A DNA stretch of 64,000 nt from UBA8886 sp002731655. Its GTDB lineage: Archaea; Thermoplasmatota; Poseidoniia; MGIII; CG-Epi1. The stretch covers positions 38,217-102,216 of the forward strand of contig JASLZX010000003.1 in the NCBI GenBank assembly GCA_030754655.1, given 5' to 3'. How positions within the stretch are numbered: the first letter of the stretch is position 1; every line of letters starts with the position of its first letter. Shown in pieces: positions 32,029 through 39,878 of the stretch. Made by a program: the position numbers and the translations under genes. The notes beneath the pieces were generated by a model. That model saw only the letters and a list, made by a program, of their open reading frames with translations. It was not told where the DNA came from and did not search any database.

Positions 32029-33624
32029 TCACACCGCGTAGCCGTAACTCCAGTAGAAAGCGAGCTCGTCGTCAGCGTAGACACGATAGCAGAACCAGTC
32101 AATCCAGCGGTAATGGGTGCTGATGATGATGGATTCGGGAATGCTGGCGCTGCCGGTCGCCTCCGGGAAGGCGATGTTCACCAGCGAGAGGCTACGGTCA
32201 GCCGAGATGTTCTCGTTGAACTCGTTCCGGTTTTCCCACGTCCAAAGATGGTCGTTCTGCTCCGTAAAGAGCGCACGCCAGCCAAGGTATTCCAGCTCCA
32301 TCGCGGCCGGGTCGATGACGCCCTGCGCCAGCCCATCGGCGTCGCGCGTCGCGATTAGCCCGGAGTAGGCATCGACCCGTCGGGTGCGCTTGATGTCGTT
32401 CGCCTCGAAAAATTCGCCATCGGCGTGCGCGCTGCCCCAGAATGCGGCGGCGATGGTCGGCTCGCGCACGTGGTAGCTGTAGCTAGTCTCCGGCCGCTCC
32501 ATGTGGTCGATGCGTCCGCGCAGGTCGACCGCGCCCGAGACTCCCGACAGCACGAATAGCGCCGCCACCAGCGCCGCCCGGCCACGACGGGATGGCAGCT
32601 CACGCAGCAGCATCTCGGCGCCCGGTCCGACCAGTAGCAACATCCCGAGCAGCAGCAGGTAGACGAGGTAAATCCGGTCGAGGATAACGTAGGCGCCGAG
32701 CGCCAGCCACGTCAGCGCTAGCCATGTCGCCAGCGTCGGGCGCCCCTGCTGGAGCGTGCCGCCCACGCCGAGCAGTGCCAACAGCAGCAATGGCCCACCG
32801 AGTAGTCCATAATGCACCGCGAGGTTGGCGAACCGCACCGGCAGCGTTTCGCCCTCGAAAAGGTAGACGCTGAACAGCCCCTCAGACGGGGCGTAGAGCG
32901 TGCCGCCGAGGTAGGTGAGGTAAGCGAGGTAGAGGCCAAGCCCGGTGCAGAAGGCGACCCCCTGACGCGCTGCGCGCTCGCGGTCGAGCGCGCCCGCCTG
33001 CCAGCGGCTGAGCGCCGCCGCCAGCGCGAACGCCAGCAGGAAGCCCGGCAGCAGCAGCCCCATACGGTGGACCGCCGGCAGCGCCAGCCCCAGCGCCAGC
33101 CCCAGCGCGATGAGCCGTGCCGGATGGCGGCCGTAGCGGCGATGCTGGCTGCGCAGCAGCGCCCAGAGGAAGAGCGGCAGCAGCACCACCATCAGGTAGC
33201 GCAGCGAAAGCCGCCAGAGCGCGAAAGTGATGAAGCGCGGCGCGACCGCAAACGAGAGCGCCGCCAGCCAGCGCGCTGCGGGCGAGACACCCAGCTCGCC
33301 CGCCAGCAGCCACATCCCGGCGACGCCGAGCAGCGAAATCGCGAGCGAGAGCAGCAGCGCCGACCCCTCGAAGCCGAGCCCCGTGGTTTCCTCGAAGGCG
33401 CCGGTCAGCGCCAGGTGACCGGCCGGCGAGGTGCCGGGGTAGAGGCCGAAATAGGCGGCCGGGTGGAGCAGCCATTCCATCGCACCCGCATCGCGCAGCG
33501 ACGCAACCTGGACGAAATACACGAAACTGTCGCTGCCGGTCGGGCGAGGCGTCAGGGGCCAGCGTAGCAGCAGTGTCACCGCCACGAGGAGTGCGCCCGC
33601 AACCCGGGGGAGAGGCCGGCCCAT
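32029..33624 (-). CDS. Polytopic membrane protein, possibly a GT-C-type glycosyltransferase
   Basis: A 531-residue protein with an N-terminal helix, a short loop containing an acidic residue (RPTGSDSFVYF), about eleven more helices and a soluble C-terminal domain (about residues 390-531) rich in Trp and Tyr. This shape resembles lipid-linked-sugar GT-C glycosyltransferases, but no diagnostic motif is clear, so the function is uncertain. The ATG at 33624 is preferred to an upstream GTG because an A/T block (33644-33652) is centred 24 bases before it. It diverges from the Rieske/cytochrome b operon. Confidence 0.6.
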   Translation of the reverse strand: MGRPLPRVAGALLVAVTLLLRWPLTPRPTGSDSFVYFVQVASLRDAGAMEWLLHPAAYFGLYPGTSPAGHLALTGAFEETTGLGFEGSALLLSLAISLLGVAGMWLLAGELGVSPAARWLAALSFAVAPRFITFALWRLSLRYLMVVLLPLFLWALLRSQHRRYGRHPARLIALGLALGLALPAVHRMGLLLPGFLLAFALAAALSRWQAGALDRERAARQGVAFCTGLGLYLAYLTYLGGTLYAPSEGLFSVYLFEGETLPVRFANLAVHYGLLGGPLLLLALLGVGGTLQQGRPTLATWLALTWLALGAYVILDRIYLVYLLLLGMLLLVGPGAEMLLRELPSRRGRAALVAALFVLSGVSGAVDLRGRIDHMERPETSYSYHVREPTIAAAFWGSAHADGEFFEANDIKRTRRVDAYSGLIATRDADGLAQGVIDPAAMELEYLGWRALFTEQNDHLWTWENRNEFNENISADRSLSLVNIAFPEATGSASIPESIIISTHYRWIDWFCYRVYADDELAFYWSYGYAV

Positions 33625-33643
33625 GGCGGTGCAGCCAGCGCGT

Positions 33644-33652
33644 GCTAAAAGC
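33644..33652 (-). promoter_or_regulatory. Putative TATA element for the polytopic membrane protein gene
   Basis: GCTAAAAGC on the plus strand is centred 24 bases before the ATG at 33624, supporting that start. Confidence 0.4.
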
Positions 33653-33706
33653 GGCTGCTGCGCCACGCAACCTTTCAGTCACCAGCGCTGCAACGCTTCT
33701 CAATAT

Positions 33707-33718
33707 CATTATATAGGG
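33707..33718 (+). promoter_or_regulatory. Promoter and Shine-Dalgarno site of the Rieske/cytochrome b operon
   Basis: CATTATATAGGG is a strong TATA-like block 44 bases before the GTG at 33756. GGAGG at 33746-33750 is a clear ribosome binding site. So the first gene has a leader, unlike most genes here. Confidence 0.6.
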
Positions 33719-33755
33719 TAAGCCATCCTCGCAGGCGACCTGACCGGAGGTTACG

Positions 33756-34451
33756 GTGGCTCTTCGAAAAAGACGTAATTTCGGACTGATTTTCGCATTG
33801 CTTTCAGCCGCACTCCTGACGGGCGGAAGCGTGGTCGGGTATTCCGGAGGCGGCGACACCGGCGGCGATGACTGGGCTGCCGGCGTGATGGTGGAGGGCT
33901 GCAGCTGCCACAACCTCGAGCAGAGCGAAACCGGGATGTGGGCGCTCGAGGGCTTCCCGGCGCGCTACGGGCCCGGAACAGTCTACAACCTAACGCTCAC
34001 GATTGCCGATTCCAGCGTCACCGACGCTGCCGACCCGGCGGCGGCGGGCGGCTTCCTGCTGCGCGTCACCAACGGCAGCTTCGCCAGCGGCGATGGTTTC
34101 TGGACCGGCGATAGCGGCCGCCTGCTCTCGCACAACGCCGACTCGGACGACCGGCGCAACTGGACTGTGACGTGGACCGCACCCGACGAAGGGACGGGCG
34201 ACGCGGTGCTGACCGTCTACTTCAACGTCGTCAACGGCGAGAACGGCAACGACGCCGGCGACGGCTGGACCCGGCTCGTGGCGGTCTCGCTCGGGACCCC
34301 ACAGGCGCTGGAGGACGAGAAGGGCATCCACGAGCTGGGAGTCAGCCTGAAACAGTACTGGATTGGCCTGATTGGCATCGCCGTGACGCTGGTCTTCGTG
34401 CTGCTGGCGTACATCGTACTACGAGGGGGGAGTGCCAATTACCGAGGTTAA
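33756..34451 (+). CDS. Secreted Reeler/anchor-V-like protein with CxCH motif (operon gene 1)
   Basis: A 231-residue exported, membrane-anchored protein. A signal peptide (8-30) is followed by GCSCHN near residue 49, then a beta-sandwich domain (VYNLTLTIADSS, then RRNWTVTWTAPDEGTG and AVLTVYFNVVNG). One C-terminal helix (about 202-224) ends the protein. Related bacterial anchor-V/Reeler proteins often carry a CASCH-like heme-attachment motif before the same domain. Here the spacing is CxCH, one residue short of a cytochrome c site. Being first in the Rieske/cytochrome b operon suggests an extracytoplasmic redox or metal role (inference). GTG start with Shine-Dalgarno. Confidence 0.65.
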   Translation: MALRKRRNFGLIFALLSAALLTGGSVVGYSGGGDTGGDDWAAGVMVEGCSCHNLEQSETGMWALEGFPARYGPGTVYNLTLTIADSSVTDAADPAAAGGFLLRVTNGSFASGDGFWTGDSGRLLSHNADSDDRRNWTVTWTAPDEGTGDAVLTVYFNVVNGENGNDAGDGWTRLVAVSLGTPQALEDEKGIHELGVSLKQYWIGLIGIAVTLVFVLLAYIVLRGGSANYRG

Positions 34452-34803
34452 CGAAATCCTCGAGCAGGTCGCCAGCGGCGAGCTGACGCAGGCGGACGCG
34501 CAGAAGCTGCTCGGCACCCGCGGTGACGAGCAGCTCGGTGCAATCCGGCACGAGACGCCGGCGCCGGAACAGCTCTCGATTTTCGCGATTATCATGCTGC
34601 TGATGGTGGTGCAGCTGCTCTACGACGCACTCTTCATCTTCGGGCTGATTGAGGGATGGGACCAGACTTTCCTATCATTCATCATCGGTATGGCGATGCT
34701 GACGTTCGGGCTGATGCTCGACCTCTACCGCCGCAGCTTCCTGCCCGACGTACTCGAAACCAAGCGCCGTCGCGACAAGGTCGTACCGCGGCTGGAGCGA
34801 TAG
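34432..34803 (+). CDS. Small two-helix membrane protein (operon gene 2)
   Basis: A 123-residue protein. Residues 1-45 are soluble and helical (ITEVNEILEQVASGELTQAD), resembling a short SHOCT-like helix pair. Two membrane helices follow (about 50-72 and 79-96), then a strongly basic C-terminus (KRRRDKVVPRLER). It overlaps the preceding gene by 20 bases and its stop directly abuts the Rieske ATG. Possibly an accessory subunit of the cytochrome b complex. No family recognised. Confidence 0.6.
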   Translation: MPITEVNEILEQVASGELTQADAQKLLGTRGDEQLGAIRHETPAPEQLSIFAIIMLLMVVQLLYDALFIFGLIEGWDQTFLSFIIGMAMLTFGLMLDLYRRSFLPDVLETKRRRDKVVPRLER

Positions 34804-35484
34804 ATGCCGGTCACACGGCGCAATTTCCTGAAAGGCGCCCTCGCGCTTGCCGGGAGCGGCATGGGCGGCGCACTCTCGGTGCCGGCGTTGATGACGCTGC
34901 TGCCGCCACCCGTTGTCCGTTGCAACTCGGACGAGGCGTACGACACTCTGCTCTTCAAGGAACGGGAGCCGGGCACGTGGTACGAACCGCTGGCTGGCAA
35001 GGTGGCACGCAAAGAGGACTTTGCGTTGAACCAGGCGGCGATGGTGACCTGGGCGCCGAAGGAACTGGAGGAGGGGCTGGGAACCTGCGAAATCGTGCTA
35101 ACGCTAATCAAGCTGCCAGCCGAGGAGGCAATGATTGAATGGGGTATCTCCGACGATGGGGGCAACGCGGTAATGATGGCGTACCACACCTACAAGTGCC
35201 CGCACCTCTGCTGCAAACCAGTCTTTATGGAAAAAGAGGAACTCAGCAGCCTCAGCGGCGACACCTACGTGAACATGTTCCTCTGCCCGTGCCACTTGAG
35301 CCTCTTCGACCCGCTCTCGATTGTCGAGGCTACCGACGAGCTGGGACGCAAGGTAATGGTCGCCGAGCTGGTCGAGGGGCCGGCGCCGTACGGGCTGCCG
35401 ATTGTGCCAATCATCGAACGCGACGGCGAGCTTGTAGGGCGAACTGATAAACTGGAGTGGCTGAAATACTGCGGACAGGGATGA
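34804..35484 (+). CDS. Rieske iron-sulfur protein with Tat signal (operon gene 3)
   Basis: A 226-residue Rieske protein. The N-terminus has a twin-arginine motif (TRRNFLKG) and a hydrophobic helix. The [2Fe-2S] ligands are Cys132/His134 in KCPHLCC and Cys161/His164 in LCPCHLSLFD. Cys137 and Cys163 are placed to form the disulfide typical of bc-complex Rieske proteins. The usual G before the disulfide Cys is Cys136 here, giving an extra thiol. It would take electrons from quinol at the outer Qo site of the cytochrome b encoded next. Its stop overlaps the cytochrome b ATG. Confidence 0.9.
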   Translation: MPVTRRNFLKGALALAGSGMGGALSVPALMTLLPPPVVRCNSDEAYDTLLFKEREPGTWYEPLAGKVARKEDFALNQAAMVTWAPKELEEGLGTCEIVLTLIKLPAEEAMIEWGISDDGGNAVMMAYHTYKCPHLCCKPVFMEKEELSSLSGDTYVNMFLCPCHLSLFDPLSIVEATDELGRKVMVAELVEGPAPYGLPIVPIIERDGELVGRTDKLEWLKYCGQG

Positions 35485-36425
35485 GAACGACAATAGCGGC
35501 TGCAACCGCCCTCGCGCTGCTCGCGCTGGCCGGGAGCGCCCGCGCCGAGACGCCGCTGCTGGAGGAGTTCATGCGCGACTACACCTTCCTGCTGATTTTC
35601 CTCTCGCTGGTCGGCGCAGTGGTCGGCTTCGCCTTCCTCTGGGCAACCGGGGCGCTGCCGCAGGTGCTGCTGTCGACCTGGGCCTGGCTCGACGAGCGAT
35701 TTGCGCTGCGGCGCTACGCCAGCCTAGCGCGGCGCGAATACTACTCGGTGGTCTTCACGCTGCTGCCGGCGAGTGGACGCACCTTCCCGCAGTCGCACAC
35801 CGAGCGGTACAACGTCAAGGCGGTCTGGTACTGGTACCCCTTCTACTGCCTCGGCGGGCTTTCGTTCCTGGCGTTCATCATCCTGACCATTACCGGCATC
35901 TATCTCGGTTTCTACTACGTCCCTGACGGCGATTTCGTCGAGGGCGCTGACGGCGAGATGACCTCCGGAGCGTACGAGTCTATGGAACTCATCATGACCG
36001 AGGTGAGCTTTGGCTACATCATGCGTGCGGTGCACCACTGGGCGGCGCACTTCATGGTCGCAGCGGTGTTCCTGCATATGATGCGGGTCTACTTCGTGGG
36101 GGCGTATCGCAACCCGCGCGAGCTGAACTGGATTCTGGGGTCCATCCTGCTGATGGTGACTATTTTCTTTGGCTATACCGGCTACCTGTTGCCGTGGGAC
36201 GAACTGGGCTTTGCTGCCGGGTCAATCGGGCTCGAAATGGCGACCTCGATTCCGGCCATGGGGCCGCTGATGGCGCAAATCGTCTTCGGCGGGACGCAGC
36301 TTACCGGCACGACCGTGCTGCGGATGTACTGGCTGCACGTCTTCGTGCTGCCCGCAGTGGGAATCGCGCTGATGGTGCTGCACATGGCGCTGGTCTGGAT
36401 ACAGGGGGAGGCGGAGCCGCACTGA
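35481..36425 (+). CDS. Cytochrome b, N-terminal (b6-type) subunit (operon gene 4)
   Basis: A 314-residue diheme membrane subunit. About 120 extra N-terminal residues (signal-like helix plus another helix) precede the b6-like core. Heme ligands are visible: RAVHHWAAHFMVAAVFLH gives two His 14 apart, and WLHVFVLPAVGIALMVLH gives two His 15 apart, the spacing of cytochrome b6. GYTGYLLPWDELGF is the conserved helix C-D region forming the Qo site. The C-terminal half is on a separate gene, as in b6f complexes. It transfers electrons across the membrane between the Qo and Qi sites. Confidence 0.93.
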   Translation: MRTTIAAATALALLALAGSARAETPLLEEFMRDYTFLLIFLSLVGAVVGFAFLWATGALPQVLLSTWAWLDERFALRRYASLARREYYSVVFTLLPASGRTFPQSHTERYNVKAVWYWYPFYCLGGLSFLAFIILTITGIYLGFYYVPDGDFVEGADGEMTSGAYESMELIMTEVSFGYIMRAVHHWAAHFMVAAVFLHMMRVYFVGAYRNPRELNWILGSILLMVTIFFGYTGYLLPWDELGFAAGSIGLEMATSIPAMGPLMAQIVFGGTQLTGTTVLRMYWLHVFVLPAVGIALMVLHMALVWIQGEAEPH

Positions 36426-37486
36426 TGGGCGACTACACCGAGAACCTGATTAGCGAATACCAGCAAGGGCGGCAGGCGGAGGACGCTGCCGAGCGCATCG
36501 GGCGCAGGACCGAGTTCACGCGAGAAACGCCGCGGCAGGCGCACTCGGTGCTCGAGGCGTCGCACGTCAAAGGCGAGCCGCTCTACCCGCACGAACTGGT
36601 GCGCGACAGCGTGCTGACGCTCTACGTCACCTCCATCCTCTTCTTCCTGTCGGCGTTCATTCCGCCGCCGTTGCACCGGGCGGCCGACCCCGCCGCCTCG
36701 ACCGCCTTCCCGCCGCCGCTGCCGGACTGGTACCTGCTCTGGGCGTTCGGCTGCCTGAAGGTGGCGTGGGACATCGAGTTCACCATCCTGGGTCACCACT
36801 TCTTCCTGATGACTGCCAAGGTCTGGGGAACGCTGGTGCAGGGGATGATTATCGGCATGGTCGTCGCGGTGCCATTCATCGACCGCGCGCTGGGCTACCT
36901 GATTGACCCCGGGCCGAAGGAGGGGATGATGGACGTCCTCAACTCCGGCCACGCGCGCCGCCCCATCGAGGACCCCGTGCGCGCCGCGATTGGCGTCTGG
37001 GGGCTCGCCTTCGTCGTGATGCTCTCAATATATTCCATCAACGCCAACATCGTGCTCTACTACCCCGCCGTCACGACCTCCGTGCTGGCAGGGGTGACGC
37101 TGTGGGGGCCGCTGGCGTGCGCCGGGCTGACCTATCTCTGGCTCGACCGGCGCCGTGCCGAAGGGGCGCGGCCGCTGAGCGATGAGGAGCGGTTCGAGCT
37201 CTATCGCGACGGGATTACCAGTCGCCGCATGCAGCGCATCTACGAGTTCAAGCTCAACCGCTGCTACCAGTGCGGCCTCTGCGACGACATCTGTCCGGTG
37301 CGCACCAACGAGGGCGAGGAGGAGCTGAACATCATTTTCAATACTTTCCAGAACGAGCACGACGGCGTCGCGAAATGGTCGTGCATCACCTGCGGGATGT
37401 GCACCGCCATCTGCCCGCAGAACATCGAATACGTGGATTACGTCCTCGAGCAGCGCGCAATTGCGCTGCAAGGAGCCGCAACATGA
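36425..37486 (+). CDS. Cytochrome b C-terminal half fused to a two-[4Fe-4S] ferredoxin (HdrC-like) domain (operon gene 5)
   Basis: A 353-residue fusion. Residues 60-240 resemble subunit IV of cytochrome b complexes, with the Qo-site motif PDWY at 100-103 and four hydrophobic helices. Residues 255-353 carry two cluster motifs: Cys280/283/286/290 (CYQCGLCDDICP) and Cys320/323/326/330 (CITCGMCTAICP). The pattern and spacing are like HdrC, GlpC or succinate-dehydrogenase-type ferredoxin domains. I know of no standard bc or b6f subunit with this fusion. It places Fe-S clusters on the cytosolic side of the quinone enzyme. The start overlaps the previous stop. Confidence 0.88.
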   Translation: MGDYTENLISEYQQGRQAEDAAERIGRRTEFTRETPRQAHSVLEASHVKGEPLYPHELVRDSVLTLYVTSILFFLSAFIPPPLHRAADPAASTAFPPPLPDWYLLWAFGCLKVAWDIEFTILGHHFFLMTAKVWGTLVQGMIIGMVVAVPFIDRALGYLIDPGPKEGMMDVLNSGHARRPIEDPVRAAIGVWGLAFVVMLSIYSINANIVLYYPAVTTSVLAGVTLWGPLACAGLTYLWLDRRRAEGARPLSDEERFELYRDGITSRRMQRIYEFKLNRCYQCGLCDDICPVRTNEGEEELNIIFNTFQNEHDGVAKWSCITCGMCTAICPQNIEYVDYVLEQRAIALQGAAT

Positions 37487-38367
37487 GTCGCACCGAACCC
37501 TACGCCCGCACCATCCCGCACCCGCTCTTCGAGCGCATGATAATCAACGACGTCGACACGCCCGACGAAGCGCCGTGGCAGCCCGAGCGGCAGCACGAAT
37601 ACGGCTACTTCCCCGGCTGCGTCGACTTCATGGACGTCGAAGTCAAGTTCTCGCACCTGAACAAAGGCGATGCCGACCACGCCTCGATTGCGGCGGCGGC
37701 TATCAAACTGATGAACGCCGCCGGCATCGACCCTCTGATTCTCGACATGAACTCGTTCAAGTGCTGCGGGCACGACCAGCTCTGGCAAGGACAGCTCGAG
37801 GTCTTTGACGAGCTGAAGGCGCACAACCTGCGCCGCATGCAGGAGAGCGGTATCCGCACCCTCGTCGTCACCTGCGCCGAAGGCTACCGCACCTTCGCGG
37901 TCGACTACGACCTGCCCGGTCAAGGCATCCAGGTCGAGCACATCACGCAGACGCTGCGCGGGCGCGGTCTCAAGTTCAAGTCACCCGAACCGGTGCGCGT
38001 CACCTTCCACGACCCGTGCCGGCTCGGCCGCATGATGGGTGAATACGACGCGCCGCGCGACCTTATCCAATTGGTGGACGGCGCCGAGATGGTTGAACTG
38101 GAGAACAGCCGCGAGAAGGCGCTCTGCTGCGGCGTCTCGTCGATGATGTATTGCAACGACGCGACCAAGGCGGTGCGCAAGAAGCGGCTGGACCAAGGCA
38201 CCGACGCCGAAATCCAGGTGATGCTTGGCGGCTGTCCCAAGTGCTACATGCATATGCAATGTCTGCTCAACGAGGAGCGCATGGACCCCGGCGAACACAA
38301 CCACTCGTTCGAGATGCTGGACCTGATGCAGTTCCTCTCCGCCTGCCTTGTTGAGGAAGCCGCCTGA
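37483..38367 (+). CDS. CCG-domain Fe-S protein, HdrB/GlpC-like (operon gene 6)
   Basis: A 294-residue protein with two CCG-type cysteine sets. The first is Cys46 (YFPGC), Cys94-Cys95 (KCCGHD) and Cys131 (TCAEG), lacking the final Cys of the usual CxxC. The second is Cys179 (HDPC), Cys215-Cys216 (LCCGVS) and Cys251/254 (CPKC), which is complete. In HdrB such motifs bind a special [4Fe-4S] pair that reduces a disulfide; in GlpC, LutA and SdhE they pass electrons to quinones. No membrane segment. It probably docks on the ferredoxin domain of the preceding protein. ATG overlaps that gene's stop. Confidence 0.87.
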   Translation: MSRTEPYARTIPHPLFERMIINDVDTPDEAPWQPERQHEYGYFPGCVDFMDVEVKFSHLNKGDADHASIAAAAIKLMNAAGIDPLILDMNSFKCCGHDQLWQGQLEVFDELKAHNLRRMQESGIRTLVVTCAEGYRTFAVDYDLPGQGIQVEHITQTLRGRGLKFKSPEPVRVTFHDPCRLGRMMGEYDAPRDLIQLVDGAEMVELENSREKALCCGVSSMMYCNDATKAVRKKRLDQGTDAEIQVMLGGCPKCYMHMQCLLNEERMDPGEHNHSFEMLDLMQFLSACLVEEAA

Positions 38368-39215
38368 TGGCTGCTGGCATCGACCGACAATACCTCTCCG
38401 CCTGGAAGCAGGCCGCAACGCACGCGGGTGACAGCGAGCCGGTGCAAATCTGGACACAGGACGGCACCTACGGCGGACTCGACTCGGGCAAGCTCGGCAT
38501 CTGGGGCACCGTCGTCGGCGTCGATTTCGACATGTGCATCGCCGACGGGGCGTGCATCGACGCCTGCCCGGTCGACGTCTACGAGTGGATTGATTCTCCC
38601 GGCCACGCCGCGTCGGAGCGCAAGCCGTTCATGCCACGCGAGCCGGACTGCATTGTCTGCCGCGCCTGCGAGGAGGTCTGCCCGGTCGACGCGGTGCTGA
38701 TTACCGACCCGGGCGACGTCGAGGCGGCGATGGCGGGCGCGGACGCCGCGGCCGCCCCGGCAATCACGGAAGCGGTCGCCACCGAAGGCGAAGCCTCGGC
38801 CGAAGCCGCCGCTACCGTTGCGGCTGAACCGGCAATCGCAGCACCGGTGTGGGAGCCGAAGCCCGATGTGTGGCTCCAGCGCATGAAGGAATCGCTGGCG
38901 GACGCCAATCTGCCCGATACCGGCATGGCGAAGGCGAAGCCGCTCTTCAAGGAAATCCGCAAGGAGACGCTCGACTCGCTCTCGCGCGGCAAGGAATTCA
39001 TCGCGCTGGTGCACAACGACAAGTGCATCGGCTGCACGCAGTGCGTCTATTTCTGCAACTTCGCGTCAATTGACATGATTGGGTGGGAACTCGAAACACG
39101 CACCGACGCGTTCGAATCGAAGAAAGCGCTGATTGTCGAAGATACCTGCACCGGCTGCACGCTCTGCGTCTTCGCCTGCCCCGTCGAAGCAATCACCATG
39201 GAAGCGCGGGCGTGA
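38367..39215 (+). CDS. Fusion of a zinc-ferredoxin-type protein with a second two-cluster ferredoxin (operon gene 7)
   Basis: A 282-residue ferredoxin fusion. Residues 40-112 match Sulfolobus/Thermoplasma zinc-ferredoxins: GTVVGVDFDMCIADGACIDA, where Asp replaces one Cys as in [3Fe-4S] forms, then CIVCRACEEVCP. The N-terminal His ligands for zinc in that family are mostly missing (only one His before residue 50). A 50-residue Ala/Glu linker (about 115-165) leads to a helical part and a second pair of motifs, CIGCTQCVYFC and CTGCTLCVFACP. Up to four clusters could form an electron wire. It is likely the soluble acceptor or donor of the complex. Confidence 0.85.
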   Translation: MAAGIDRQYLSAWKQAATHAGDSEPVQIWTQDGTYGGLDSGKLGIWGTVVGVDFDMCIADGACIDACPVDVYEWIDSPGHAASERKPFMPREPDCIVCRACEEVCPVDAVLITDPGDVEAAMAGADAAAAPAITEAVATEGEASAEAAATVAAEPAIAAPVWEPKPDVWLQRMKESLADANLPDTGMAKAKPLFKEIRKETLDSLSRGKEFIALVHNDKCIGCTQCVYFCNFASIDMIGWELETRTDAFESKKALIVEDTCTGCTLCVFACPVEAITMEARA

Positions 39216-39850
39216 GCCCGACTGCGTCAGATAACCTGTTGCGCGCCAGCTTCGGTATTTGTGGGATGTTAGCGCTGCTCGACGCACTGCTGACACAGAG
39301 CGTGCCAGTTGAGTACTTGGCCTATCTAACGGCACTTGCTGTGTTTGGGATAACGACGGTGTGGCGAGACTCACTGCCGTCCGACAACCTGAGGCTGCGC
39401 TACGGCATCGTGGCCGTGGTCTGGCTGCTGGTGCTGGGGCTCGCCGGGCTCGCCACCCGCGCCGGCGACCCCGGCTTCGGGCAGGCGTCATTCATCCTGC
39501 TCGGCACGCTGCTGACCTGGGTCGTGCTGCGCGCCTGGCCGCCGCCGGCGGTCGAGCCGCCGCCAGCCGAGATTGTCATCGAGACGCCGATTGACGCTCC
39601 CGAGTGGGGCATCAGCGAGAACGGCTATCGGCGGCTGACCTGGGCGACGATGATACTCGCCACCGGCTGCGTCGCGGTCTTCCTGGAGGGGCTGATACAA
39701 GAGCGCTTCGCCGCCGCGCTGGGGATGCTGCTGCTCGGCAGCGTCATCGCGGTGCTGCCGCTCATCATCCCGGTGCGCGAGACCGAGGCGACCATCCGGC
39801 GCCTTGCGGAGCGCAAACGGCGCAAGGCATGGCGCCGGCGCGAGCAATAA
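39212..39850 (+). CDS. Six-helix membrane protein (operon gene 8)
   Basis: A 212-residue protein with about six membrane helices arranged as two sets separated by a hydrophilic loop (about 105-130, PPAVEPPPAEIVIETP), and a strongly basic C-terminus (RKRRKAWRRREQ). The GTG start overlaps the stop of the ferredoxin gene, so it is translated with the Rieske/cytochrome b operon. No family recognised. It may anchor or assemble the complex. Confidence 0.6.
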   Translation: MSPTASDNLLRASFGICGMLALLDALLTQSVPVEYLAYLTALAVFGITTVWRDSLPSDNLRLRYGIVAVVWLLVLGLAGLATRAGDPGFGQASFILLGTLLTWVVLRAWPPPAVEPPPAEIVIETPIDAPEWGISENGYRRLTWATMILATGCVAVFLEGLIQERFAAALGMLLLGSVIAVLPLIIPVRETEATIRRLAERKRRKAWRRREQ

Positions 39851-39860
39851 CCCTAATCAC
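39851..39860 (+). promoter_or_regulatory. Putative TATA element for cca
   Basis: CCCTAATCAC is centred about 24 bases before the ATG at 39879, directly after the operon stop. Confidence 0.4.
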
Positions 39861-39878
39861 CCGGCCTGCTGGCGCGCC

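Noticed and set aside
33625..33666. Upstream GTG start for the polytopic membrane protein
   Set aside because: The ATG at 33624 has an A/T block 24 bases upstream and a more natural signal-anchor N-terminus.
33756..34451. Calling the first operon protein a cytochrome c
   Set aside because: The motif is CxCH, not CxxCH, and no other heme ligands or maturation genes are visible.
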